Shown: positions 16,392 to 23,607, counted from the stretch's first letter. The stretch: DNA of 23,631 nucleotides from Phenylobacterium sp. (GCA_028291285.1 JAQGIJ010000236.1:1-23631), one strand, 5' to 3'. Numbers and translations: made by a program. The notes: a model not told the origin generated them from the letters alone.

Positions 16392-17453
16392 TCAAGCCAC
16401 GGACGCTATATCGAGGACGCGGACACCGGCTTCGCCCTTGCGCAGCCGCCCGACGACGCGTGAGTTCGGGAAGCCCGCCGTCTCGAGATGCTCCAGCAGC
16501 GCCGGCGCGTGAGCCGCCGCCACCGCGATGAGCAGCCCGCCGCTGGTCTGCGGATCGCACAGCAGGTCCCTACGCCACGCCTCGAACCTCTCCGGCAGCT
16601 CGACGTCGGCGCCATAGCTAGCCCAGTTTCGAACCGCCGCGCCGGTCCGGATCCCGGCCTGCGCCATGGCCTCGACGCCATCCAGAAGCACGGGCGCGCG
16701 GGCGAAGATTTCGACGTTTGCCCCGGCCGGCCGAGCCATCTCGAGCGCATGGCCGAGCAGGCCAAATCCGGTCACGTCCGTCACCGCATGCACCCCGGCC
16801 TGCGCGGCGAGACTGGCGCCGACCGAATTCAGCTGGGTGGTGGTGGCGATCAGCGCCTCGTATTGACCAGGCAAAAGTCGTTGCTGCTTGAACCCGGCGC
16901 TGAGCACGCCAACGCCGAGGGCCTTCGTAAGGATCAACAGGTCGCCGTCGCAGGCCGTGCGATTGGTCAGCACCCGGTCAGGGTGGACCAGCCCGAGCGC
17001 CACCAGCCCGTAGATCGGCTCCACGCTGTCGATCGAATGCCCGCCGGCGATGGGGATGCCGGCCGCCGCACAGACCGAAGCGCCGCCGGCCAGGATGGAC
17101 TGGATCGCCTCGACCGGAAGCTTGTCCACCGGCATGCCGACGATCGCGAGCGCCAGGATCGGGCTCGCACCCATGGCGTAGACATCGGAGATAGCGTTCG
17201 TCGCCGCGATCCGGCCGAAGTCGTAGGGGTCGTCGACCACCGGCATGAAGAAGTCGGTGGTGGCGACGAGGGCTTGGTGATCATTCAGCCGCCAGACCGC
17301 CGCATCGTCGGAGGTTTCGGCGCCGACCATCAGATTGGGGAAGCTGGCCGCCGCGGGCACGCGGGCCAGGATCTCGCGCAGCACGGCCGGGGAGAGCTTG
17401 CAGCCACAGCCGCCGCCATGGGCGAGCGAGGTCAGTCGGGTGGGATCAGTCAT
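16392..17453 (-). CDS. selD: Selenide, water dikinase (selenophosphate synthetase)
   Basis: A 353-residue enzyme converting selenide, ATP and water to selenophosphate, AMP and phosphate; selenophosphate is the selenium donor for tRNA selenouridine and for selenocysteine. The glycine-rich N-terminal active-site loop HGGGCGCKLSP is present, with C16 and K19 matching Cys17 and Lys20 of the E. coli enzyme; this is the Cys, not the Sec, form. AIRS-type domains follow (DDAAVWRLNDHQALVATTDFF; ATNAISDVYAMGASPILAL; GGHSIDSVEPIYGL; TDVTGFGLLGHALEMA; SGGLLIAVA). Length is normal. AAGAGA precedes the ATG. It is divergent from selU, 106 bp apart, which ties it to tRNA modification. Confidence 0.97.
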   Translation of the reverse strand: MTDPTRLTSLAHGGGCGCKLSPAVLREILARVPAAASFPNLMVGAETSDDAAVWRLNDHQALVATTDFFMPVVDDPYDFGRIAATNAISDVYAMGASPILALAIVGMPVDKLPVEAIQSILAGGASVCAAAGIPIAGGHSIDSVEPIYGLVALGLVHPDRVLTNRTACDGDLLILTKALGVGVLSAGFKQQRLLPGQYEALIATTTQLNSVGASLAAQAGVHAVTDVTGFGLLGHALEMARPAGANVEIFARAPVLLDGVEAMAQAGIRTGAAVRNWASYGADVELPERFEAWRRDLLCDPQTSGGLLIAVAAAHAPALLEHLETAGFPNSRVVGRLRKGEAGVRVLDIASVA

Positions 17454-17559
17454 GTTGACGTCTCTTTAAGCGTGGTCTTCCTCACTCGCGAGCGGATATG
17501 GGAACAGCGGGTCGCACGAACGCCGGCGCTGTGTCCCGGCCGGCAGTGAAGGGACTTGG
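17454..17559. promoter_or_regulatory. Divergent selD/selU promoter region
   Basis: The 106 bp between the two start codons must hold control signals for both directions. It contains the selD ribosome site (AAGAGA on the minus strand) and the selU ribosome site (GAAGGGA on the plus strand). No consensus -35/-10 pair or clear dyad could be recognised. Confidence 0.4.
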
Positions 17560-18627
17560 GTGGCGAGAATCGAGTTGCTCGAAGCGCCCTCCCTGGAGGC
17601 GCTCGCCGCCTTCGGGGCGATCATCGACGTGCGCAGCCCCGCCGAGTTCGCCGAGGACCATCTTCCCGGCGCGCTGAACCTGCCTGTCCTCGATGACGCA
17701 GAGCGCGCCGAGGTTGGGACGATCTACGTCCAAGAGTCGCGCCTCAAAGCGAACCGCATGGGCGCGGCGTATGTGGCGCGGAACATCGCGCGCCACCTGG
17801 AAACGGGCCTTGCCGACAAGCCCGCCGAATTCGCGCCCCTGGTCTATTGCTGGCGCGGCGGCCAGCGCTCCAACGCCATGGCGACGATCCTGTCGCAGAT
17901 CGGCTGGCGGCCCACCGTGCTGGCGGGCGGCTACCGCACCTACCGTCGGCTGGTGCGGGCGACGCTTTACGATGCGCCCTGGCCCACCCCGATCGTGCTG
18001 CTCGATGGCGACACAGGCACAGGCAAGACTGAGATCCTGAAGCGAATGGCCCAGCGGGGCGGCCAGGTGATCGATCTGGAGGGCCTCGCTGAACATCGCG
18101 GGTCGGTGCTCGGCGACTGGTCCGGCCAGCCGCAGCCGAGCCAGAAGATGTTCGAGTCCCGCATCTGGTCGGTTCTGCAGCGTCTCGATCCGGCGCGCCC
18201 GGTTGTGATGGAGGCCGAGTCCAGCAAGATCGGCGAGCGGATGCTGCCGCCTGCGCTTTGGAGGGCGATGCAATCCGCGCCGCGGATCGAGATCTCCGCG
18301 CCGCTGCCCGCGCGGGCGCGCTATCTGGTCGAGGCCTACGGCGACCTCGTTGTCGACCGGAATCGGTTCGCCGACGCCCTCGCCCGCCTCCCGACTCACT
18401 TGGCGCGCACCGAACTCGACGCATGGCGTGAGCTCTTTGACCAGGGCGACTTCCTCAGTCTCGCCCAGGCCATCGTCGCCGCGCACTACGATCCTGCCTA
18501 TGCCCGAGGGCGGCGCAGGGCGCAAAGCGCTCCGATCGGCCTGGTGACACTCCCCGACCTGGCGCCGGCCGACCAGGAAGCGGCCGTCGACGCGATTCTG
18601 GCGACCGTCGAAAGGGCCAACCGATAG
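17560..18627 (+). CDS. selU: tRNA 2-selenouridine synthase
   Basis: A 355-residue protein (also called MnmH or YbbB) that replaces the sulfur of 2-thiouridine at the wobble position of certain tRNAs (Lys, Glu, Gln) with selenium, using selenophosphate and a geranylated intermediate. The N-terminal rhodanese domain contains IIDVRSPAEFAEDHLPGALN and the active-site loop CWRGGQRS, with C97, the same number as the essential Cys of the E. coli enzyme. A P-loop domain follows, with GDTGTGKTE at 150-158 and downstream DLEGLAEHRGSVLG, the family's second signature. The start is GTG 17560 with GAAGGGA upstream. Its partner selD is divergent. The permease gene converges on its 3' end. Confidence 0.96.
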   Translation: MARIELLEAPSLEALAAFGAIIDVRSPAEFAEDHLPGALNLPVLDDAERAEVGTIYVQESRLKANRMGAAYVARNIARHLETGLADKPAEFAPLVYCWRGGQRSNAMATILSQIGWRPTVLAGGYRTYRRLVRATLYDAPWPTPIVLLDGDTGTGKTEILKRMAQRGGQVIDLEGLAEHRGSVLGDWSGQPQPSQKMFESRIWSVLQRLDPARPVVMEAESSKIGERMLPPALWRAMQSAPRIEISAPLPARARYLVEAYGDLVVDRNRFADALARLPTHLARTELDAWRELFDQGDFLSLAQAIVAAHYDPAYARGRRRAQSAPIGLVTLPDLAPADQEAAVDAILATVERANR

Positions 18628-18705
18628 CCTCGGCGCCTCCGAAGCTGCGCTGCGGCGCCGCCCAGCGCCGATCAGCCGAAATCAAGGGCGACGGACTGAC
18701 AGGGG

Positions 18706-19761
18706 TCAGAAGCGCAAGGCGATGGCCAGCGCGCCGCCGGCGATTCCAAACAGGACCACCGCCGCCCCGACGACAACCAGGATGCGGGGCGGAAATGACC
18801 GCGCCAACATCGCCAGCGAAGGGAGGCTGATCGGCGGCAGTGTCATGAGCAACGCGCCCGCCGGCCCTACGCCCATCCCCAGCGAGAGCATCGCCTGAAT
18901 GATCGGCACCTCGCCGGCCGTTGGGATCACGAACAGCATGCCGGCGATGGCGAAGGCGACGACCCATCCGAGATGGTTGCCGATCTCCGGCCCAATCGCG
19001 GGGAACAGCCAGGCGCGTCCGGCGCCCAGCAGAAGGATCAGGACGACGTATTCCGGAACCAGCCGCAGTGTCATCCGCGCCAGGAGGCGCAGCCAGCGCC
19101 GGAAGGGGGCTTCCTGCGACGCCGCCGCAAGCGCGGCAAGCGACGCCTGGGCCTGGGCCTGGGCGGCCTCGCGCGCCGATGTCATCCGGTTCGCCAGATA
19201 GCCGAGCCCGAACACCATCGGCACGCCGAGGATCAGACGCAGCGCCGCCCAGCGCCAACCCAGCACGAAGCCCATGAAGATCAAAGTCGCGGGATTCAGC
19301 ACGGAATTGCCAAGCCAGAAGGCGATGGCGGCTCCTGCTGCGGCCTGTCGCCGGCGCAGCCCGATGACGATCGGCGCCGCGCAACAGGTGCACATCATGC
19401 CAGGAAGCGCGAGCAGGCCGCCGGCCAGCGCGCTGCCGAAGCCTTTCCTGCCGAGGAGACGTGTCACCCAGCCGACCGGCAACAGCGCCTGGACGCCCGA
19501 GCCCAGCAGCAGGCCCAGCACCATCGCCCGCCAGATCGCCTTGCCATAGGCCAAGGCGTAGGCGAGCGCCGCATCGAACGACGGCGCCGGCGGACGGGCC
19601 GCCTGGCCCATCAGGATGGACGGACCGATGGAGTGATGGGTCGCCGCTACGAAGGCGCGATTCCAGTACGGGAACCATTTGACATAGAACAGGCCCACGA
19701 CCGCGAGGACGATGAATGTCGCGACTTGCACAGCCGTGTCGCGTCTTCGAGCTTCTACCAT
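18706..19761 (-). CDS. Permease of the YraQ/ArsP-like (DUF318) family with CTCC motif
   Basis: A 351-residue inner-membrane protein with about eight to ten hydrophobic segments in two related halves. The first half carries LPGMMCTCCAAPIVIGLRR (about 119-137), then FWLGNSVLNPATL; the second carries FVIPTAGEVPIIQAML (about 278-292). This Cys-containing arrangement is typical of the YraQ/ArsP permeases, some members of which export organoarsenicals; most are uncharacterised. Residues 195-225 are an Ala/Gln-rich hydrophilic linker. ATG 19761 (MVEARRRDT) is chosen because the first helix follows it directly and CGAGG lies upstream; the frame extends to 19878, but that Arg/Ser-rich stretch is unlikely. 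It converges on selU with 78 bp between the stops, so any selenium role is speculative. Confidence 0.82.
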   Translation of the reverse strand: MVEARRRDTAVQVATFIVLAVVGLFYVKWFPYWNRAFVAATHHSIGPSILMGQAARPPAPSFDAALAYALAYGKAIWRAMVLGLLLGSGVQALLPVGWVTRLLGRKGFGSALAGGLLALPGMMCTCCAAPIVIGLRRRQAAAGAAIAFWLGNSVLNPATLIFMGFVLGWRWAALRLILGVPMVFGLGYLANRMTSAREAAQAQAQASLAALAAASQEAPFRRWLRLLARMTLRLVPEYVVLILLLGAGRAWLFPAIGPEIGNHLGWVVAFAIAGMLFVIPTAGEVPIIQAMLSLGMGVGPAGALLMTLPPISLPSLAMLARSFPPRILVVVGAAVVLFGIAGGALAIALRF

Positions 19762-19949
19762 TCGGCGGTCCGACCTCGTCGTTGGGAAAACCGAGGCTAT
19801 CCGCCTGCGCCGCCAAGCCGACAGAATCCGGCTTTCCGCGAACGCGTCGGCGAAGATCGCCGCGCTCCAGGAACGCACGTCGAACGGCGACCTGGAAAAA
19901 CATCTGTAAAACCGCCCCCGCGAGGGTGGCTAAGCCGCGGGGCAAGAAT

Positions 19950-19967
19950 GCAGGAAGATCAACCTGC
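19950..19967 (-). terminator. Possible weak terminator behind tRNA-His
   Basis: On the minus strand GCAGG and CCTGC can form a 5-bp stem with an 8-nt loop, followed by ATTCTT, eight bases beyond the tRNA CCA end. The stem is short and the U-rich tail is broken, so this is only a candidate. Confidence 0.25.
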
Positions 19968-19974
19968 TAAGCGA

Positions 19975-20051
19975 TGGTACCGCCTCTCCGGATTGAACGG
20001 AGGACCTCCAGATCCACAATCTGGCGCTCTAACCAACTGAGCTAAGGCGGC
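19975..20051 (-). tRNA. tRNA-His (GTG anticodon)
   Basis: A 77-nt cloverleaf with encoded CCA: acceptor GCCGCCT/AGGCGGT, D-stem GCTC/GAGC, anticodon stem CCAGA/TCTGG around TTGTGGA (anticodon GTG), and T-stem CTCCG/CGGAG around TTCAATC. The discriminator is A73 instead of the near-universal C73, and position 72 is U opposite G1. A G happens to be encoded before G1, but it would face A73 and cannot form the usual G-1:C73 pair. This matches the known alphaproteobacterial subgroup (Caulobacter included) whose histidyl-tRNA synthetase does not need G-1. Confidence 0.97.
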
Positions 20052-20066
20052 CCGTCGCGAGGGACG

Positions 20067-20095
20067 GTTCTAATCGGGCCGGGCGGCCTGATCAA
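20067..20095 (-). promoter_or_regulatory. Putative promoter of tRNA-His
   Basis: On the minus strand TTGATC (20090-20095) and TAGAAC (20067-20072) are separated by exactly 17 bp, and the mature tRNA begins 15 bases after the -10. The site lies between the tonB terminator and the tRNA, so the tRNA appears to have its own promoter. Confidence 0.5.
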
Positions 20096-20114
20096 GCCGG
20101 CGGGCGCCAAATAG

Positions 20115-20143
20115 AAAAAGGCCCCGGACTTGCGTCCGGGGCC
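20115..20143 (-). terminator. Rho-independent terminator of the exbB-exbD-tonB operon
   Basis: On the minus strand GGCCCCGGAC and GTCCGGGGCC form a perfect 10-bp stem closed by a GCAA tetraloop and followed by five U residues. It begins 24 bases after the tonB stop codon. This is a textbook intrinsic terminator and separates the operon from the tRNA-His promoter. Confidence 0.92.
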
Positions 20144-20166
20144 GGTTCTGAAGTCGGTCTTGCGGC

Positions 20167-20880
20167 TCAGCCCTTGGGCAGGCGGAAGCTGATCGGGATG
20201 GTGATCTTCCCGCCGTCGACGGGGGCCCCGTCGCGGGTCATCGGCCGCATCTTGAAGAGCTTGCTCATCCGCATCGCCGCGTCGCCGAAGCCCTGATCGC
20301 CAGGATCCTCGGACACCACGCTGCAGGCGTCCAGCGTGCCGCGGGCGTTGACCGTGCAGCTGATGCTGGCGCGGCCCTCCACGTTCATGCGCTGGGCCCT
20401 CTCCGGATAGTAGCGCTCCAGGTCCTCGGGCGTGGGGCGACGCACCCAGTCCGGCTGCGTGATCACCGACGGGCGCGGAGGCTCGGGCGGGGGCGGCGCG
20501 GGGGGCTTGGGCTCCTCGATCGGGTGCTGCACCGGCGGCACCGCAAGCGGCGGGATCGACGGCACGTTGGGGACCATCGCCGGCGGCCGCGGTTGCAGCT
20601 TGGGCGGCGGTGGCGGCGGGGTGTTCGGCGGCGGAGGCGGAGGCGGCGGGGGCGGCGGGGGCGGAGCTTGCGGCTTGATGAGCGCCACGTCCGTCACGTC
20701 GTCCGAGTACGTCCTGAAGTTCGGCTCGAACTTGCTCTTCCACAAATAGATGCCGAGCAGGAGGTGGACCGCCAGCGCGATGAGGACCGCGATGGTGAAG
20801 CCCTTGTTCCGCTTCGGACGAGGATCGTCGAACGGATTGTGCCCCGGGTGGCCGACGTCGCGCTGTTGAGTTTCAACCAT
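20167..20880 (-). CDS. tonB: TonB-family energy transducer
   Basis: A 237-residue periplasm-spanning protein that carries proton-motive energy from ExbB-ExbD to outer-membrane receptors. A basic cytoplasmic N-terminus (RPKRNKG) precedes one membrane anchor at about 27-47 (GFTIAVLIALAVHLLLGIYLW), with the His that TonB-type anchors usually carry (H39). A proline-rich spacer runs from about 70 to 137, including 13 consecutive prolines at 73-85. The C-terminal TonB domain is at about 145-235 (YYPERAQRMNVEGRASISC; GFGDAAMRMSKLFKMRPMT). Two cysteines (C175, C186) flank the N-A-R-G turn and could form a disulfide. It begins 11 bp after exbD and ends just before a strong terminator, so it is the last gene of a three-gene operon. 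Confidence 0.93.
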   Translation of the reverse strand: MVETQQRDVGHPGHNPFDDPRPKRNKGFTIAVLIALAVHLLLGIYLWKSKFEPNFRTYSDDVTDVALIKPQAPPPPPPPPPPPPPNTPPPPPPKLQPRPPAMVPNVPSIPPLAVPPVQHPIEEPKPPAPPPPEPPRPSVITQPDWVRRPTPEDLERYYPERAQRMNVEGRASISCTVNARGTLDACSVVSEDPGDQGFGDAAMRMSKLFKMRPMTRDGAPVDGGKITIPISFRLPKG

Positions 20881-20891
20881 GCGTCACCGCC

Positions 20892-21326
20892 CTACCGACG
20901 CTTGTCTTCGCCGACGAGGGCCACACTGTAGAAGCCATTGTCCTGCAGCATGTTCATAAGGCCCATAAAGTCGCCGTAGAGGACGTCTTTGTCCCCCCGG
21001 ATGAAGATCCGCTCCTTGGTCGGGTTGCGTCGTTCGCCCAGGGAGGCCCGCAGATCGTCGCCGAGGCTGGCGAGGTCGGTCGGGTGGTCCTGGATGAAGA
21101 TGCGCCCGTTGCTCTGGAGCGAAATATAAACCGGCTTCGGAGGGTTCGGCGACGCTTTCGCGACCGCCGGCGGAAGAGCCACCTTCACGCTGACCGCCGC
21201 CATGGGCGCGGCCACCATGAAGATGATCAGCAGGACCAGCATCACATCCACGAACGGCGTGACATTGATGCTGTGGTTCTGCTCTTCCTCGTACTTTCCC
21301 CCAGAGCCTCCAAGTTTGGCTCCCAT
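20892..21326 (-). CDS. exbD: Biopolymer transport protein ExbD/TolR family
   Basis: A 144-residue inner-membrane protein with one N-terminal helix (about 25-47, PFVDVMLVLLIIFMVAAPMAA) and a periplasmic domain (VYISLQSNGRIFIQD; ERIFIRGDKDVLYGDFMGLMNMLQDNGF in outline). The single membrane aspartate, D27 in PFVDVML, matches the proton-conducting Asp25 of E. coli ExbD. Its ribosome site AAGGAG lies within the last codons of exbB (Lys-Gly-Ala), so translation is coupled. With tonB directly after it, an ExbD rather than TolR role is favoured. Confidence 0.92.
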   Translation of the reverse strand: MGAKLGGSGGKYEEEQNHSINVTPFVDVMLVLLIIFMVAAPMAAVSVKVALPPAVAKASPNPPKPVYISLQSNGRIFIQDHPTDLASLGDDLRASLGERRNPTKERIFIRGDKDVLYGDFMGLMNMLQDNGFYSVALVGEDKRR

Positions 21327-21331
21327 GTGGC

Positions 21332-22237
21332 TTAAGCTCCTTTGTCGAGCTGCCGGGAAATCGCGTTCATCAGTTCAGCCACGAAACCTTCGGTGCGAGC
21401 GCCGTAGGCCGAAATCCGCGTCTGGAAGTAGTTGTAGAAGATAACCGACGGGATGGCGGCGAAGAGGCCCAGGCCGGTGGCGAGCAGGGCTTCGGCGATG
21501 CCGGGCGCCACGACGGCCAGGTTGGTGGTGTTGGTGTTCGCGATGCCGATGAAGGAGTCCATGATCCCGTACACCGTGCCGAACAGGCCGATGAACGGAC
21601 CGTTGGAGCCGACGGAGGCCAGGAACTGCATGCCGCTGGAGAGGCGACGGGTCAGCGACGCCTGAACGGCGCCGACCGCCGACTGGGCGCGGCCGATGGT
21701 GGTGTCGCGGTGCTCGCCGGCGATCTGCAGGCCGGCTTGGCGGGAGAGCTCCACTTCGGCGGCGGCCGCGGCGGCCATGTCGGCCAGCGGGTTGCCTTCG
21801 AAGTCCTCGGACTGGGCGATTCGGCCCATGTCGTTGATCGATTTCGCGCCGCGGAAGGCTTCGAGGAAGTTGTCCGAGGTGCGGTTGAGGGAGCGGAACT
21901 CCATCAGCTTGGTGATCAGCGTCGCCCACGAGAAGAGCGAGGCCAGCAGCAGGCCGAGCATCACGACCTTAACCACCGGCTTGGCGTCCATGAACATGGT
22001 GCCGATGTTGATCTTGCCGCCGTGCTGCATCTGCGGCGGGAGATCGGCGTTGGCCGGGGCGGCGTTGCCGGCCGGCGCGGGGGTGGCCGCAGCGTTGCCG
22101 TCGGCGGGGGCCGCAGCCCCGGCCGGGGCGGAAGCGGCCGGGTCAGCGGCGTTCTGCGCGAACGCCGGCGCACTCGCCATCAGCGCCACGGCGCCGACGA
22201 GAGCGATGAAAGGGGTCTTCCGTTTGTTGTCGAGCAT
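21332..22237 (-). CDS. exbB: MotA/TolQ/ExbB proton-channel protein with signal peptide
   Basis: A 301-residue proton-channel subunit that forms the stator with ExbD. A cleavable signal peptide (about 1-27, ending SAPAFAQ) and an Ala/Pro-rich periplasmic segment (28-70) precede three membrane helices at about 88-110, 207-229 and 242-270. The family signature PFIGLFGTVYGIMDSF lies in the second helix, and ALLATGLGLFAAIPSVIFYNYF in the third. This long, signal-peptide-bearing ExbB type is common in Alphaproteobacteria and differs from the 244-residue E. coli form. ATG 22237 is chosen over the frame's first ATG at 22303 because AGGAA lies about ten bases upstream and the signal peptide starts there. 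It is first in the exbB-exbD-tonB operon, five bases ahead of exbD. Confidence 0.93.
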   Translation of the reverse strand: MLDNKRKTPFIALVGAVALMASAPAFAQNAADPAASAPAGAAAPADGNAAATPAPAGNAAPANADLPPQMQHGGKINIGTMFMDAKPVVKVVMLGLLLASLFSWATLITKLMEFRSLNRTSDNFLEAFRGAKSINDMGRIAQSEDFEGNPLADMAAAAAAEVELSRQAGLQIAGEHRDTTIGRAQSAVGAVQASLTRRLSSGMQFLASVGSNGPFIGLFGTVYGIMDSFIGIANTNTTNLAVVAPGIAEALLATGLGLFAAIPSVIFYNYFQTRISAYGARTEGFVAELMNAISRQLDKGA

Positions 22238-22478
22238 CTGTCGCCAGTTCCTGGTTGGTCTAGCACGATTGGCCGGAGGGTCGTCGCGCGAGAGCGTCTC
22301 CACCCTAGTTGAAACGAAGCCCGCCGCCCGGTCCCCGGTTCGGGGTCGAGGCGCCAGGGCCGCTGTCGCTGCGCCCGACCCGTAACGCAGACTCCCAACA
22401 ACCTCGTGGAAGAGCGGCGTTTCGAAGGCGCGAGGCGACTTCGCCTCCCCGGGGGGGACCGCGAAGTCTTACCGCTAT

Positions 22479-22508
22479 TTTAGACGTGCGGCTGCGGTCC
22501 TTTGACAA
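22479..22508 (-). promoter_or_regulatory. Candidate promoter of exbB-exbD-tonB
   Basis: On the minus strand TTGTCA (22503-22508) precedes TCTAAA (22479-22484) with an 18-bp spacer, or TAAAAT (22477-22482) with 20 bp. The leader to the exbB ATG would be about 230 nt and include the 22432-22447 and 22333-22345 dyads. No Fur- or Irr-type box could be identified with confidence. Confidence 0.3.
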
Positions 22509-22578
22509 CCCCTTATTCAAGCGTCAAGGGGGAGACGGCGCCTCTTATTGACTATCCTCCGTCCGCCCCCGGCAGAAT

Positions 22579-22662
22579 GCTGCGTTGCACAACAAATGGG
22601 CGGCGTGGCGCCTATGGAATTCCAGCGCGGCCAGAATTTGTACGCTGCGTTGCAGCATTTTT
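22579..22662. repeat. Repeated GCTGCGTTGCA element with CTGC-N3-GCAG palindrome
   Basis: GCTGCGTTGCA occurs directly repeated at 22579-22589 and 22644-22654. The second copy completes the palindrome GCTGC-GTT-GCAGC and is followed on the plus strand by ATTTTT, so it could also act as a small terminator hairpin. CTGC-N3/4-GCAG is the type of site bound by PhaR, the polyhydroxybutyrate regulator of alphaproteobacteria, but no phasin or PHB gene is visible here. Confidence 0.35.
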
Positions 22663-22920
22663 CGGCGGAACCGCGATTTGCACCGCGATCGGCAGTGCGT
22701 TTTATTTTGTCGAAAGCCCACGCTTAAGCTGAAGAAAAATTCAGGAGGACCGATCTTTTCAGTCGGAGAGTCGACTCGCCCGCCGCGGTGACTGCGCGAC
22801 ATCGCGCGCGCGAACCGGCGCCGCGCTGCGACAAGGTCGCTGGGTCAGGCCGCATCGTCAGCCGAGCAGCGTGCGCTCCGCAGCGGCCGTTCCGAGCCGT
22901 CGTCGCCGGTCGCTGCGTCC

Positions 22921-23166
22921 TCAGGGCGGCCCTTTGCGGGGAGCTTTTGGCTTCTCACTCGGGGCGGCGCCCGGTGCGTCGGCCTTCAACCGCGCAGCCC
23001 CTTTGTTGATTTCATCCGCCAACTTAATCACCGCCGCTTCAGCCTCGGCCATGGTGGCGTGCGCCTCGGCGGCGAGAACCGCAGGCTGAACCGTCCCCTC
23101 CAAGACCACGGCGAGGAACGGGAAGCCCGGGAGGGGCGCATCGTAGACCACCAGCCTGAGCACCAT
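22921..23166 (-). CDS. Small hypothetical protein (81 aa)
   Basis: The frame begins at ATG 23166 with AGGGGGA about eight bases upstream, a good ribosome site. The 81 residues start with a compact beta-like part (MVLRLVVYDAPLPGFPFLAVVLEG), continue with an Ala/Glu-rich amphipathic helix (AEAHATMAEAEAAVIKLADEINKGAARL) and end in a Lys/Pro/Ala-rich tail. There is no signal peptide or membrane helix. I do not recognise the family and assign no function. It is separated from exbB by the long intergenic region and probably has its own promoter. Confidence 0.55.
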   Translation of the reverse strand: MVLRLVVYDAPLPGFPFLAVVLEGTVQPAVLAAEAHATMAEAEAAVIKLADEINKGAARLKADAPGAAPSEKPKAPRKGPP

Positions 23167-23181
23167 CCAACAATCCCCCTA

Positions 23182-23487
23182 GTGTCAGTTAAGCCGTTCA
23201 CGCCTCAGGCTCGGGCGATCACGACCGGTCATTCAGGAAATGACGCCGCGCTGGCCGCACCGCCTCAGGCCCGGTCCGTTCAGGCAGCCGTTGCAGATGA
23301 ACCGAACGCCGGAGCCTGGGTGCTGGTGCAGGTAGTCTGCGAGCGGGACACCGGGCTCATCGCCCGGCATGTTGCATCGAGCGGCCGGGAGCAATTCGCA
23401 CTCATTGAAAATACTCGGGAATTATTTGCAACATGGATGCGGCATGGGCACGCCCAGGCGACCCGCCCCTTTGGGCTGAGTCTTTGA
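23182..23487 (+). CDS. Possible small hypothetical protein (start uncertain)
   Basis: An open frame ending at 23487 encodes a plausible globular segment (GAWVLVQVVCERDTGLIARH, then a Phe/Leu-rich helix ELFATWMRHGHA). There is no ATG start in a useful place. GTG 23182 gives 101 residues but has no ribosome site; GTG 23320 has GGAG five bases upstream and would give 55 residues. The part upstream of 23166 overlaps the opposite-strand 81-aa gene and is probably not translated. Codon use is less GC-biased than in neighbouring genes. It may be a real short gene or chance. Confidence 0.3.
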   Translation: MSVKPFTPQARAITTGHSGNDAALAAPPQARSVQAAVADEPNAGAWVLVQVVCERDTGLIARHVASSGREQFALIENTRELFATWMRHGHAQATRPFGLSL

Positions 23488-23505
23488 TTCCCTGAGAAGA
23501 ACGCG

Positions 23506-23581
23506 TGGTGCCTGGGGGCGGATTCGAACCACCGACACGCGGATTTTCAATCCGCTGCTCTACCAACTGAGCTACCCAGGC
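23506..23581 (-). tRNA. tRNA-Phe (GAA anticodon)
   Basis: A 76-nt cloverleaf with encoded CCA: acceptor GCCTGGG/CCCAGGC fully paired, D-arm GCTC/GAGC, anticodon stem GCGGA/TCCGC around TTGAAAA (anticodon GAA), T-arm with TTCGAAT and discriminator A73. All stems are intact, so the gene looks functional. Confidence 0.97.
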
Positions 23582-23607
23582 GTAGGCCGCCCACGCGGGA
23601 GCCGCGT

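Larger units (their letters stand above)
22304..22920. other. Long intergenic region upstream of exbB
   Basis: About 620 bases without a credible gene. The short frames on both strands lack starts with ribosome sites and resemble no family. The half next to exbB is GC-rich and holds two dyads: CCCCG-GTT-CGGGG (22333-22345) and GAGGCGA-CT-TCGCCTC (22432-22447). The stretch from about 22470 to 22760 is noticeably AT-richer and carries a possible exbB promoter, an 11-bp repeat and an unexplained AGGAGG (22743-22748) that is followed by no start codon. Confidence 0.5.

Noticed and set aside
18631..18660. CGGCGCC/GGCGCCG inverted repeat between selU and the permease as a bidirectional terminator
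   Set aside because: The stem has a 16-nt loop and no U-tract in either direction; such GC palindromes are common in this DNA.
19975..20051. tRNA-His and tRNA-Phe as attachment sites of an integrated element
   Set aside because: No integrase, no repeated tRNA fragment and no compositional island adjoin either gene.
20625..20680. GGC/GGA-rich repeat as a minisatellite or CRISPR-like array
   Set aside because: It is the coding sequence of the proline-rich spacer of TonB read from the other strand.
22502..22732. 76-aa plus-strand frame in the exbB upstream region
   Set aside because: It starts at a non-ATG codon, has no ribosome site, resembles no known family, and spans the repeat elements described above.
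22743..22748. Perfect AGGAGG as the ribosome site of a hidden small gene
   Set aside because: No ATG, GTG or TTG lies at usable spacing downstream on the plus strand.
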